From the NCBI GenBank assembly GCA_903888515.1, contig CAISTY010000060.1, positions 1 to 64,000 on the forward strand: a DNA stretch of 64,000 bases. Direction: 5' to 3'. Below are positions 19,527-29,708 of the stretch, piece by piece. This DNA comes from Akkermansiaceae bacterium (lineage in GTDB: Bacteria > Verrucomicrobiota > Verrucomicrobiia > Verrucomicrobiales > Akkermansiaceae). Position 1 is the stretch's first letter. Every line of letters begins with the position of its first letter. The notes under the pieces are model-generated. The model was not told the origin of the DNA. It searched no databases and was given only the letters and a program-made list of their open reading frames with translations. Made by a program: the position numbers and the translations under genes.

Positions 19527-20735
19527 TCATCCCTCTTTATGCCGTCCTCGGCCTTGATAGCAAACCGCGAAAACCGCGAAGCACCCGGCGATCATGGCCG
19601 CCAGAATAATCCAGAACAGCGTCCATCCCCGCCCGTCGGGCGTAAAGCATTGGCTGCGCAGCCAGCCACAAACCATGGCTCCTAACAACGGACCCACGCC
19701 GCCGGTCACCATGGACAGCAAGCCCTGCGCCTGCCCTTTCATTCCGGGATCCACCCGCCGGTCCAGAAATACCTGCGCCGTGATGAAATAAAAGGTGTAA
19801 CACACGCCGTGCAAGGCGAGGCCCGCGATGTGCCAGAAAATCAATCCGTTCACGCCCGCATACGCGCTCATGGCAAACCGCAGCACCGATAACCCTAACG
19901 CCCACAGCAACACGGTTTTCACACGGAACCGCATCATCACCGTGCCCACCAGCAACATGCTCACTACTTCCAACACTTGGGCGATGGTCATGGTGCCCGT
20001 CGGATGGGGATCGCCCAGTACCTTCAAAAACTCCGGACCGTACATGTAAAACGCCGAGAGCGGTATGGAAAACAATGCCGTCACCAGGAAAAACACGCGG
20101 TGATCGCGCTGTTGCATCAGTGAAAACGCATTCAGCCCGAGACGACTTTTCAGTGACGTGTTCTGGCCAAGTGGTGGCGTGTGTGGTAACAGGAATGCCC
20201 CCAACCCCGCCAGCAAACGGGTGATCGCCGAGGCGTAGCCTGCCACCGGACTGGTATCCGCGTGCAATACATAACTCGTGATCAGCCCACCGGCCACCCA
20301 TCCCAGCGTCGCCCCCACCCGGACGAGCGGAAATTGGCGCTCGCCGTGCGTGAGAGACGTCAGCGCAATGGTCGCCATCAGTCCCCATGACGGTCCGGAA
20401 AAAAGCGAATACAGCCCTAACAGCCCGACGAACCATGCCGGATGCCAACCCGCATCGAGCGTGCCAAAGGCCGCCACCAACAACACCGCACAGATCAGCG
20501 AGGACCACGCGAACAGCCGGTCCGCCGGTATCCGCTGGTCGGCCAAGGCCCCGCCGATCAACGGTGAGATCAAGGCACAAAGCGGCGGCACCACAAACAC
20601 CACCGCCACCCAATCCCCCAGACCCCGCGCCCCCAGGATGTTTGTCAGTGCCGGATACCAGAACCCAGGCGTCATCCCATGAAAGAAAAAAACCACCCAC
20701 AACGTGGTGAACACCACCCTGGGATTCGTCCGCAT
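19527..20735 (-). CDS. MFS transporter, nucleoside:H+ symporter-like
   Basis: About 12 hydrophobic segments; WVVFFFHGMTPGFWYPALTNIL start typical of NupG/YeeO-like MFS proteins. Confidence 0.75.
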   Translation of the reverse strand: MRTNPRVVFTTLWVVFFFHGMTPGFWYPALTNILGARGLGDWVAVVFVVPPLCALISPLIGGALADQRIPADRLFAWSSLICAVLLVAAFGTLDAGWHPAWFVGLLGLYSLFSGPSWGLMATIALTSLTHGERQFPLVRVGATLGWVAGGLITSYVLHADTSPVAGYASAITRLLAGLGAFLLPHTPPLGQNTSLKSRLGLNAFSLMQQRDHRVFFLVTALFSIPLSAFYMYGPEFLKVLGDPHPTGTMTIAQVLEVVSMLLVGTVMMRFRVKTVLLWALGLSVLRFAMSAYAGVNGLIFWHIAGLALHGVCYTFYFITAQVFLDRRVDPGMKGQAQGLLSMVTGGVGPLLGAMVCGWLRSQCFTPDGRGWTLFWIILAAMIAGCFAVFAVCYQGRGRHKEG

Positions 20736-20924
20736 GTTCTCAACGCCTCGCACCTGCACGAGTCTATCCCACCCGCGTCCGCTGGGAAAGGAGGATCCTG
20801 AATATCTCCGCTACGCTGACCAGGGTTTGATTGTGGTGGGCGGGGCCGGAAAAAACTTATTTTATTGCTTGGAAAGGAGGGATTTCATTGTTAATAACTC
20901 CGCATTAAGCCGTTCACCATCGTC

Positions 20925-22622
20925 ATGCACGCTCTTCATACCATAATCCGTCGCATTCCAGGCATGGTGTCTGTCGGCTTTGGCTGTCTCTGGCTCACCT
21001 TGGGGCAGGCGTGCTTGTCGGCCCGGATTGAAGAAGGAATTGTACCTTCTGGATCTGGCGGATGGCCCCGAGTACCGGGCGTGCCCCGTGACCCGAACAT
21101 GGCCAGCCAGCCCGGCATGCCCGGCGATCCGGATATCCCCGGCACGTCGATTGAGCCCGCCATGCCCGATGGATTTCCCGGGTTTTCCCCAGCCACAAAT
21201 CCTTTTGCCGTGCTGCCCGGTGCGTCCCAGCAACCGGGCGCTGCGGCCGATCCGAGTGCGGCAAGCCCAACGAGCGAACTTTTCGGCAACATGTCGGGGT
21301 TGCCGTTAGGGAGTGTGTTCAAGGATGACCACCGCGGCGGTTTCAGCATGACCGCCACGTTGACCGGTACCTACGACTCTAATGTCGCAGGTGGCCAGGC
21401 TTCTTCGGGCTCGCAGCAGCAGGATGATTATTTTTTCAGTCTCGGAGCGGATCTGAGTTATTTATCGAGGGGCCACCCCTTCACGTTTGGCGCCAATTAC
21501 CGCGGTCGTTACGACCAGTATTGCAATCTGTCGGACTTCAGTGGCTACAGCCAGGGTGGCGGCTTGATCGCCAATTACGAGGGGAGCAGGGTCACGGCCA
21601 CGGCGACCGCCGGCTACAACTCGGACCGGGGAAGCCCGCGCAATTACAACTATGACACGACCTTTGGTGGAAACCCGAGCGACGACTTCAATCAGAATTT
21701 CAATCAGGGCGATTTCAATCGTGTCAACATGGGTACCAGCTTGGTGGTGAATTATCAGGGGCCCAAATTCACTGCTTCGCTCCGCGCAGGCATCGACTGG
21801 GATCAAGGAAGCAACGAAAATGCATCCTCTGCTTCTTCCTCCACCGTTGAGAGCACCAGCATCCGTGCGGGTCTGTCGGCCCGGTATTGGCTCACCAATA
21901 ATATCTCGCTGACGGGAAATGTTGATCAGATTTCCACCACGTGGAGCGGGAGCGGCTATGGTGACACGGATGATTTCGATCTCGGGCTGTCGGCCTTGTG
22001 GAGGTATTCGGTGCTGACCGAGTTCGGCCCTGGCATCCATTACACATCCAACAGCGGCGATTCCGCTACTGGCGGTGTTTCCCTACCCGGCCGGACTTCA
22101 ATCGGACCCTCCTTCACGCTGAATTACCAACTGGGCAGTAGAGTGACGCTGGCCTCCATGGTGGCCATGGATTTTCCCGAATATGACAACGGCCAATCTG
22201 CGGATCCGACGCTTTCGGCAGCGGTTACGCTGAACTATCAGGCCTCGCCCTTGTGGGGGATGAATCTATCGTATGATCGGGATGTGCAGTCCGATCCCTC
22301 GAGTCCGGGGGCTTTCTATGCAAGCGATTCATTGCGTCTTGGCTACCACCGCCAGATCAGCCAGTTTGCCTTGAACCTCGGCGTGTCTTATCTAACCAGC
22401 CGCGCGGTTGAGGCAAAAGGGATGCTAGGAGGCAGGCCGGACAGCGACACTTTGAGTTTGGACAGTTCGCTGAGCATGCCCGTTTTCACGAATACAGGTA
22501 CCGCCAGTGTGTTTGTCCGTTACTACGACCAGGCCGGTGTGTACACGAACAGCAGTGCGGGCAGCACGGGCAATTCCTGGGATTCCTTCCAAACCGGCTT
22601 CAGCATCAGCCGCAGTTTCTAA
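20925..22622 (+). CDS. Outer-membrane beta-barrel protein with Pro/Gly-rich N-terminal segment
   Basis: Signal peptide; alternating amphipathic strands; C-terminal Phe (SRSF); TGTYDSNV motif. Confidence 0.7.
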   Translation: MHALHTIIRRIPGMVSVGFGCLWLTLGQACLSARIEEGIVPSGSGGWPRVPGVPRDPNMASQPGMPGDPDIPGTSIEPAMPDGFPGFSPATNPFAVLPGASQQPGAAADPSAASPTSELFGNMSGLPLGSVFKDDHRGGFSMTATLTGTYDSNVAGGQASSGSQQQDDYFFSLGADLSYLSRGHPFTFGANYRGRYDQYCNLSDFSGYSQGGGLIANYEGSRVTATATAGYNSDRGSPRNYNYDTTFGGNPSDDFNQNFNQGDFNRVNMGTSLVVNYQGPKFTASLRAGIDWDQGSNENASSASSSTVESTSIRAGLSARYWLTNNISLTGNVDQISTTWSGSGYGDTDDFDLGLSALWRYSVLTEFGPGIHYTSNSGDSATGGVSLPGRTSIGPSFTLNYQLGSRVTLASMVAMDFPEYDNGQSADPTLSAAVTLNYQASPLWGMNLSYDRDVQSDPSSPGAFYASDSLRLGYHRQISQFALNLGVSYLTSRAVEAKGMLGGRPDSDTLSLDSSLSMPVFTNTGTASVFVRYYDQAGVYTNSSAGSTGNSWDSFQTGFSISRSF

Positions 22623-22757
22623 CGGCTGCAAGCCACATCCTGCCGGGCACTTGGATCTTTCGCGGATATCTGAAAAAAATCTTGATGGTTCGGGGTTGCT
22701 GGGTATGTTTCCGGCGCCAGGATATGGCCCGCATTCCATCACATATTTCAGACACCT

Positions 22758-25136
22758 ATGAAATTTCCCGCCTTTGTTTTGTTTCTCACCGGCATGCCGG
22801 TTTCCGTGGTGCCCGCGCAGGATATCCGTGCCGAAATGGAGCGGGCCGCGGGTTTTGGGCGCGACGCGGCATCACATGTCGTACGCAACGAAATTCAGCC
22901 GTACTGGGTGGCTGGAGCTTCACAGCTCGTTTATCGGGTGAAACGACCGCCTAACGAACACCGCTTTGTGCAAGTCGATCTGAAATCCGGTGACAAGTCC
23001 CCGGCGTTCGATCATGAGGCGCTGGCGAAAGCACTCGCCAAGGCCGCCGCGCAGGATGTCCGCGCCGATTCATTGCCGCTCGAACAAGTCGAAATCACCG
23101 CCAAGCCCGGCATCGTCCGCTTCAAGGCGTTCGGGAAAGTCTGGCGTTTTGAGGCATCTAACACAACCGTCGTGACCGATGACGCGCCGCCGCAGTCGGC
23201 CCGTCCCATGTCGCATGCGGAAGCAGGACTTGCCGCCCGCAACAACAGCAGCGCGCCATCCATCACCCTCGCAAATGACACCGCTGCCCCGAACTCCCCG
23301 CTGGCGAGCAGGGTCGCGACTGACGCCCTGTCATCCGCACCCAGTACCAGCAAGGAGGAAGCCGCGGACAAACCGCAACCCAAAAAGCCCGACGAACAAT
23401 CAGCCTCACCCGACGGCCAGTGGCGGGTTGTGATCCGTGACCTGAATCCCGCGCTCGAACCCATTGCCGGAGGCGACCCTGTTCCGTTAGCCACCGACGG
23501 GACCAAAGAAGAACCCTACACCGGACCGCTGCAGTGGTCGCCGGATTCGAAAAAACTCATCATCTGGCGTACCCGGGACGCCGAGACCCGGAAAATCCAC
23601 ATTGTCCAGTCATCGCCGCCCGACCAACTCCAGCCGAAGCTCCTGACGCTGAATTATGCGAAACCCGGCGACCCGATCCGCCAGACGAAACCTTATTTGT
23701 TTGATATAGCAAGCCGGAGCAAGCTCACCACCGACACCGCGCTGTTCGACAATCCGTGGTCGATACAAGCGCACTTCTGGATGGAGGATTCCTCGGAGTT
23801 TACTTTTGTCTACAATCAACGTGGCCATCAGGTGATGCGGATCCTGGGCATTCGCGCGGATTCGGGAGCGGCCCGCGTTATCATGGAAGATAGCAGCAAG
23901 ACGTTCATCAATTACTCGGATAAATTCTATCTGCACCGCATCGCCGCCACCCGTGAACTGGTGTGGGCCTCCGAACGCGACGGCTATAACCACCTCTATC
24001 TGATAGATGAGGCCGCGGGAAAAATCAAGAACCCGATCACCAAGGGGGATTGGAATGTTCGCAAGGTTGTGGAAATCGATAACCAGAAACGCCAGCTTCT
24101 GCTCGAAGTCTGTGGCATGCCGGACCAGGATCCCTATCATCAACATTTCGTTCGCGTGAACTTCGACGGTAGCGGATTCACCCGCCTCACCACCAGTGAT
24201 GGTACCCACAAAATCGAATTCTCGCCGGACCGCCAATGGATCATCGATTCCTGGTCACGCGTCGATCAACCGCCCGTCGTCGAACTCCGGCGCGCGGATA
24301 ACGGCCAACTCGTCGCCGAACTCGAACGGGACGATGATTCGGCACTGCAAAAAACCGGTTGGAGCAGGCCGGAGCGCTTCACGGCCAAGGGGCGCGATGG
24401 CAAGACGGACATCTACGGCATCATCATCCGCCCGACCCGCTTCGATCCCAACCGCAAGTATCCGGTTGTCGAGGATATCTATGCCGGTCCGCAGGACCAC
24501 TTCGTACCCAAGAAATACTTCACCTGGTCTAACAAATACGCCATGGCCGAACTCGGCTTCATCGTGGTAAGCATCGATGGCATGGGCACCAACTGGCGGA
24601 GCAAGGCGTTTCATGACGTCTGTTGGAAGAACCTGGCGGATTCCGGGTTTCCGGACCGGATTGCGTGGATCAAGGCGGCAGCGGCCACGCGGCCGTGGAT
24701 GGATCTGACGCGTGTCGGCCTATATGGCGGCAGCGCCGGCGGCCAGAGCACCCTTGCCGGTCTGCTTCATCACGGGGATTTTTACAAGGTGGGGGTCGCG
24801 GATTGCGGTTGCCACGACAACCGGATGGACAAGATTTGGTGGAACGAAGCGTGGATGGGCTGGCCTGTCGATGAAAGCTATGCCCGCAATTCCAATGCCA
24901 CCCATGCCGAAAAACTCACAGGCAAGCTGATGTTGGTGGTGGGCGAAATCGACCACAATGTGGATCCGGCATCGACCTCCCAGGTCGTCGCCGCCCTGCA
25001 GAAAGCCGGTAAAAATTTCGACTTCCTGCCCATCATGAACGCCAACCACGGTGCTGCGGAATCCCCCTACGGCAAATACCGGCGCGCGGAGTTCCTCGTC
25101 CGCAACCTGAGTGCCAACGGACTTCCAACCCCGTGA
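22758..25136 (+). CDS. S9 family peptidase (DPP-IV N-terminal propeller plus prolyl oligopeptidase catalytic domain)
   Basis: GLYGGSAGGQSTLAGLLHHGDFYKVGVADCGCHDNR nucleophile region; MLVVGEIDHNVDP; NANHGA catalytic His context. Confidence 0.88.
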   Translation: MKFPAFVLFLTGMPVSVVPAQDIRAEMERAAGFGRDAASHVVRNEIQPYWVAGASQLVYRVKRPPNEHRFVQVDLKSGDKSPAFDHEALAKALAKAAAQDVRADSLPLEQVEITAKPGIVRFKAFGKVWRFEASNTTVVTDDAPPQSARPMSHAEAGLAARNNSSAPSITLANDTAAPNSPLASRVATDALSSAPSTSKEEAADKPQPKKPDEQSASPDGQWRVVIRDLNPALEPIAGGDPVPLATDGTKEEPYTGPLQWSPDSKKLIIWRTRDAETRKIHIVQSSPPDQLQPKLLTLNYAKPGDPIRQTKPYLFDIASRSKLTTDTALFDNPWSIQAHFWMEDSSEFTFVYNQRGHQVMRILGIRADSGAARVIMEDSSKTFINYSDKFYLHRIAATRELVWASERDGYNHLYLIDEAAGKIKNPITKGDWNVRKVVEIDNQKRQLLLEVCGMPDQDPYHQHFVRVNFDGSGFTRLTTSDGTHKIEFSPDRQWIIDSWSRVDQPPVVELRRADNGQLVAELERDDDSALQKTGWSRPERFTAKGRDGKTDIYGIIIRPTRFDPNRKYPVVEDIYAGPQDHFVPKKYFTWSNKYAMAELGFIVVSIDGMGTNWRSKAFHDVCWKNLADSGFPDRIAWIKAAAATRPWMDLTRVGLYGGSAGGQSTLAGLLHHGDFYKVGVADCGCHDNRMDKIWWNEAWMGWPVDESYARNSNATHAEKLTGKLMLVVGEIDHNVDPASTSQVVAALQKAGKNFDFLPIMNANHGAAESPYGKYRRAEFLVRNLSANGLPTP

Positions 25137-25433
25137 TGCTTGATTGTTAGATAAGGATGCCCTTGGCCACCGTGGCGCGGACATTACGTCGCTGTGCTCG
25201 CCCTGCGGGTAGCCTATGGCTAGCTATCTCCGCTCCGGTTCTGTCCGCCGCCATTTTTCAGCATGGCATCATTGCAAGCACTGCTAAAACAAGGGCACAG
25301 GTCAAGTGATCTGATTTTGGGAACCGCTCATGGACCAAGCATGGCCATGGGAGATTCGGAGATCGCCCTTCGTTGCGTCCTGCTTTGCGCCCTTCCTTGA
25401 AGGGCCAGGCATGGCTGTTGAGAGACGGGAGAA

Positions 25434-25832
25434 TTACCATCCGCCACTGTCGCCGCCGCCACGCCGATCACCGCCGCCTTTATAGCCGCCGCCACGTCGA
25501 TCACCACCATAGCCGCCGCCACGGCGATCGCCGCCGCCACCGCCGCCACCGCCACCACGGCGTTCACCGCCGAAGCCACCTGGCTTGGATTCCTTGGGTT
25601 CGGACGCATTCACGCGGAGTGCGCGTCCTTGGTAGTCATAGCCGTTGAACGCTTCGATGGCAGCATTCAGTTGGCTCTGGTCGCCGAGGGTCACGAAGGC
25701 GAATCCTTTGGATCTGCCGGTTTCCCTATCGGTGATGATTTTAACCCTTTCGACGGGTCCGTATGCGGCGAAGAGACCGGTGAGGTCTTCTTCCGTAGCG
25801 GTGTAGGGCAGGTTGCCCACGTAGATGTCCAT
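25434..25832 (-). CDS. RNA-binding protein, RRM domain plus Gly-rich tail
   Basis: MDIYVGNLPYTATEEDL, GFAFVTL; C-terminal GGGGDRRGGGYGG repeats. Confidence 0.92.
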   Translation of the reverse strand: MDIYVGNLPYTATEEDLTGLFAAYGPVERVKIITDRETGRSKGFAFVTLGDQSQLNAAIEAFNGYDYQGRALRVNASEPKESKPGGFGGERRGGGGGGGGGDRRGGGYGGDRRGGGYKGGGDRRGGGDSGGW

Positions 25833-25996
25833 TTTTTGTCTGTGTTATATCACGCCATCATGCGAGACACTCCTTGAGACCATGGCGTTAGAAACCTCGT
25901 GAAGTGCGTCCCTCCGGGAAATCCACGAACGGACTTGCGGTGTCTTTAGTTGCCCGCGGAGGGCTTGGCAAGAATTGTTTTCAGGAAAATCGTTTA

Positions 25997-27106
25997 TTAA
26001 TGGGTCATCGGGCTTTCGCCGGAGGCATCGCCGAGGTGGCTGAGCGAGGCGGGCAGGAAGCGCTTGAAGCGGGTTTTGTCGATGGATTTCATATATGCCT
26101 CTTCGGCGGAGATCATGCCGCTGCGGAGTTTCGTCCAGATTGATTCGTCCATGAACTGCATGCCTTCGCTCTTGCCGCCGGTGATGACGTCGTAGAGTTT
26201 CTGTGTGGCGCCTTCGCGGATGATGGCGCAGACTGCGGGGGTGGCGAACATGATTTCGTGGACGGCAGTGCGACCGGGTTTGTCGACACGTTTGCAGAGG
26301 AGTTGTGCGACCACGCCGCGGAGCGAGGCGGCGAGCATGGTGCGGACCTGGGACTGCTGGTCGGACGGGAAGACGTCGATGATGCGGTCGACGGTTTTGC
26401 GTGCGTTGTTGGTATGCAGGGTGCCGAAGACGAGCAGGCCGGTTTCCGCGGCGGTGAGGGCGAGCGAGATGGTTTCGAGGTCGCGCATTTCGCCGACGAG
26501 CACAATGTCCGAGTCCTCGCGCAGGGCGGCGCGCAGGCCATCGGCGAACGAGGGTGTTTGGATGGGCACCTCGCGCTGGGTGATGATAGATCGTTTGTTG
26601 CTGTGGACGAACTCGATGGGTTCCTCGACGGTGATGATATGGCGGTTGAAGTTGATATTGATATAATCCAGCAGGGCGGCGAGGGTGGTGGATTTGCCGG
26701 AGCCGGTGGGGCCGGTGACGAGCACCAGGCCGGAGCGCATGTGGCCGAATTGTTTGACCACCTCCGGCACGCCGAGGGATTCGAGCGAGGCGATTTCGGT
26801 GGGGATCAGGCGGAACACTGCGGCGAGGCCGTACTGTTGTTTGAGGTAATTGCAACGGAAGCGCGAGTCCACGTCCATTTCGTAGGCGAAGTCGAGATCG
26901 CCGGTATGCAGATAGTTTTCAAACGCCTTGGGATCGCAGATTTCACGCAGCAGGGCTCTGAAACTTTCGCCTTCGAGGATCTTTTGTTCGGGGATGGCGC
27001 AGACTGTTCCGTGGACGCGGATTTTCGGCGGTTGGCCTTCGGATAGATGAAGGTCCGATCCCTTTTGGGAGATCAGGTAGCGGAATAAACTATCGATGCG
27101 GGCCAT
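25997..27106 (-). CDS. pilT: Type IV pilus twitching ATPase, PilT/PilU family
   Basis: VTGPTGSGKSTTLAALLDYIN, EDPIEFVH-like box, GEMRDLETISLALTAAETGLLVFGTLHTN. Confidence 0.88.
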   Translation of the reverse strand: MARIDSLFRYLISQKGSDLHLSEGQPPKIRVHGTVCAIPEQKILEGESFRALLREICDPKAFENYLHTGDLDFAYEMDVDSRFRCNYLKQQYGLAAVFRLIPTEIASLESLGVPEVVKQFGHMRSGLVLVTGPTGSGKSTTLAALLDYININFNRHIITVEEPIEFVHSNKRSIITQREVPIQTPSFADGLRAALREDSDIVLVGEMRDLETISLALTAAETGLLVFGTLHTNNARKTVDRIIDVFPSDQQSQVRTMLAASLRGVVAQLLCKRVDKPGRTAVHEIMFATPAVCAIIREGATQKLYDVITGGKSEGMQFMDESIWTKLRSGMISAEEAYMKSIDKTRFKRFLPASLSHLGDASGESPMTH

Positions 27107-27232
27107 GGGTGAGAAATACTAAATACTAAATACTAAATTCTAAATTCCAAACAGAGAGGAAGATGGCGCTGCGAATTTCTTTTCTTTGGTTTGGAATTCA
27201 GTGCTTAATGCTTAAAGCGTGGGGTTTCACAT

Positions 27233-28315
27233 TCAGGATTTGAGGAAGTCCGTCATTTGGGTTTTGTCATCGGCGCGGTAGAGCACTTCGTCGCGCGAGA
27301 TGATACCTTCCACATAGAGGCGGCGCAACGATTCGTCCATGGTGATCATGCCGACGTTTTTGCCGGTTTGCATGATACCCGGGAGCATGAAGGTTTTGCC
27401 TTCCCGGATGCAGTGGGCGACGGCGGGCGTGTTGACGAGGAATTCGAGGGCGAGCACCCGGCCGGTGCCATTGGCGCGAGGCACGAGTTGTTGGGAGAGG
27501 ATTCCGCGCAGCGACTCGGAAACCATGACGCGGATTTGGTCGCGTTGGTCGGTGGGAAACACGTCGAGCACCCGATCCAGGGTTCGCGGGGCGTTGCCGG
27601 TGTGGAGGGTTCCCAGCACCAGGTGACCGGTTTCCGCGGCTGTTAGGGCGAGTTGGATGGTTTCCAGGTCGCGCATTTCACCGACCATGATGACGTCGGG
27701 GTCTTCGCGCAAGGCGCCACGCAGGGCTTTGCCGAAGGATTCGGTATGGGTATGGACTTCGCGTTGGTTGACGTGGCAGCCTTTGGATTCGAACACATAT
27801 TCGATGGGATCCTCAAGGGTGAGGATATGGTCCTCGCGGTCACGGTTGATGAAATCCACGAGAGCGGCGAGGGTGGTGGATTTTCCCGAACCCACGGAAC
27901 CGGTTACGAGCACCAGGCCGTTCTGATAGCGGGTAAGCGGGAGGATGTGTTCTAACGGCAGGCCGATGTCCTCGATGGAGCGGATTTGGGTGTTGATGAT
28001 ACGGAAGGCCATGTCATAGCCGAGACGTTGTTTGACGACGGACGCACGGTAGCGGCCGTGGACATTGGAGTAGGCGAAATCGATGTCGCCTTTTTTCTGG
28101 AGGCGGTCCCACTCGGGGTCGCCGAGGAACGAGCGGGCGAGGCGTTCGGTGTCTGTGGGTGTGAGAGGCGGGTGGTCGTTCCAAATCGGCGCGAGGGTGC
28201 CGAAGCGTCTCCAGGCGGGTGGGAAAGCGGTCGGCAGGTGGAGATCGGAGCATTCGTACTCGCGTCCGAGTTGGAGGTATTGATCGACGTGGTCCAGAAC
28301 CTGATGTGCTGACAT
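27233..28315 (-). CDS. Second PilT/PilU-family ATPase
   Basis: VTGSVGSGKSTTLAALVDFINRDREDHILTLEDPIEYVFESK, MVGEMRDLETIQLALTAAETGHLVLGTLHTGNA. Confidence 0.88.
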   Translation of the reverse strand: MSAHQVLDHVDQYLQLGREYECSDLHLPTAFPPAWRRFGTLAPIWNDHPPLTPTDTERLARSFLGDPEWDRLQKKGDIDFAYSNVHGRYRASVVKQRLGYDMAFRIINTQIRSIEDIGLPLEHILPLTRYQNGLVLVTGSVGSGKSTTLAALVDFINRDREDHILTLEDPIEYVFESKGCHVNQREVHTHTESFGKALRGALREDPDVIMVGEMRDLETIQLALTAAETGHLVLGTLHTGNAPRTLDRVLDVFPTDQRDQIRVMVSESLRGILSQQLVPRANGTGRVLALEFLVNTPAVAHCIREGKTFMLPGIMQTGKNVGMITMDESLRRLYVEGIISRDEVLYRADDKTQMTDFLKS

Positions 28316-28324
28316 GATGCGGGT

Positions 28325-28726
28325 TTAGCTGGATTTGGGAATTCGGGCGGGGCGGGATGGGATGCGGTTGTCCTGTACAGCGCAGGCGAGTCGTTCGATC
28401 ATCCAGCGTTTGAAATGATTGGCCAGCCAGATTTTCACCATCGGGCGGGCGGCGGACCAAGTGATATCCAGCAGGGTGGCGGGGAAGCGGCGGCGTTTTT
28501 TCGCCTGCGGATTCTTGCGGCGGAACAAGCAGCTTGCGAGGAAGCCCGAAGCGAGCGAACCCAAGCCCCAGGCGGCCGGATGATGTTCCAGGGATGAACG
28601 GATCCGGGACGGGATGTCGAGGCGGCTGCGGAGGGCCGTGACCTCCTGCCCGAGACATGAGCGAGCCACCGACCCAAGGTCGATCAGACGTTGGATTTCC
28701 GGGTTTTCTTGAGGTTTTCGATCCAT
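28325..28726 (-). CDS. Hypothetical basic protein in a DUF883/holin-like cassette
   Basis: ORF overlaps the upstream holin-like ORF; single hydrophobic segment. Confidence 0.5.
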   Translation of the reverse strand: MDRKPQENPEIQRLIDLGSVARSCLGQEVTALRSRLDIPSRIRSSLEHHPAAWGLGSLASGFLASCLFRRKNPQAKKRRRFPATLLDITWSAARPMVKIWLANHFKRWMIERLACAVQDNRIPSRPARIPKSS

Positions 28727-29130
28727 TCGCGGTCTTTTTTGAATTCAGCACGGGTGACGGGAAAAGCGGGCGCAGCCGGGGATTTCGCGGCCCGCGCGAG
28801 TCCCATGGCGGCCACCAGATGGAGGATGCCGACGCCGATGGCCAGCCAATACCATGGCCAGCCTGTGGCATGGGCAATGCCCGCGATCACACCGGCCAGC
28901 AGCAGCATCCACATGAAACACGCACACACCAGAGCCATCAGGACCAAGAGCAAGCGGCGTGCTCCCACATGGGCGGCCTCTTGGAATTCCAATGCGATCA
29001 ACGCGAGGCGTGACGCGATCAACGCGAGCAGTGCTTCCTGCCAATTCGCGGGCAGCTTGGTTTCCCAAAACCGTTCCTTGCCGGGTGTTTCCATTACGGG
29101 AGTGGTTGCGATGTCTGATGCGGGCTTCAT
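28684..29130 (-). CDS. Phage-holin-superfamily-III-like membrane protein
   Basis: ALIASRLALIALEFQEAAHVGARRLLLVLMALVCACFMWMLLLAGVIAGI, two TM helices. Confidence 0.65.
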   Translation of the reverse strand: MKPASDIATTPVMETPGKERFWETKLPANWQEALLALIASRLALIALEFQEAAHVGARRLLLVLMALVCACFMWMLLLAGVIAGIAHATGWPWYWLAIGVGILHLVAAMGLARAAKSPAAPAFPVTRAEFKKDREWIENLKKTRKSNV

Positions 29131-29199
29131 GCTGCGCCAAACATCCGCGCCTAACTGATGTTAGATTCCGTTTGACGGGATGCTTGCCCGGGGTGGTAT

Positions 29200-29607
29200 C
29201 TAACGGCGCACAATGAGGCCGATGAGGAAACCGAGTGCCAGGGCGCTGACGACGCACTGGGTCGGGTTTTGGCGGATGTAATCCTCGGCAGTCACGTGCA
29301 ATTCCCGGGCTTTCACACGGGTATCCTCCCATTGATCGGATGCGACTTCCTTGAGGTGTTGGGCCTTTTCGGTTGTGGCCGTCTTGAGAGCGCTGGCCTT
29401 GACTGTGGCACTGTCACGAAAATGTTGAGCGGATTCGACGGCGCGTTCTTTCAAGGCGCTGGCTTTGGTTTCGGCGGATTGGACGAGTTCACGGGCTTTT
29501 TCGCCAGCGGCGGCGCGAAGGTCGTTGGCGGCCTGGGAGATCGAGGGCATGGGGGAGCAACCGATTTCGGGATCGGGACTTTCGGGGGTGGGAAGTGGAT
29601 TGGACAT
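29200..29607 (-). CDS. DUF883/YqjD-ElaB-like membrane-anchored protein
   Basis: Amphipathic helix rich in K/E/A; C-terminus TAEDYIRQNPTQCVVSALALGFLIGLIVRR is characteristic. Confidence 0.8.
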   Translation of the reverse strand: MSNPLPTPESPDPEIGCSPMPSISQAANDLRAAAGEKARELVQSAETKASALKERAVESAQHFRDSATVKASALKTATTEKAQHLKEVASDQWEDTRVKARELHVTAEDYIRQNPTQCVVSALALGFLIGLIVRR

Positions 29608-29708
29608 GGCTTGATTTTGAGTTGGGACAAACCCTCATGGCTTGTCCTTGTGCGCAATAAGTCGCACTTTCCAGCGCGGGTTGCAAGGCGCGACTTGCAA
29701 AATGCGCA

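Noticed and set aside
19537-20700. 387-aa minus-strand ORF overlapping the MFS gene in another frame
   Set aside because: Same-strand alternative frame lacking TM pattern; the MFS frame is clearly coding.
29200-29607. Prophage remnant suggested by the holin-like neighbour
   Set aside because: DUF883/YqjD plus holin-superfamily-III-like pairs are common chromosomal cassettes; no other phage genes are nearby.
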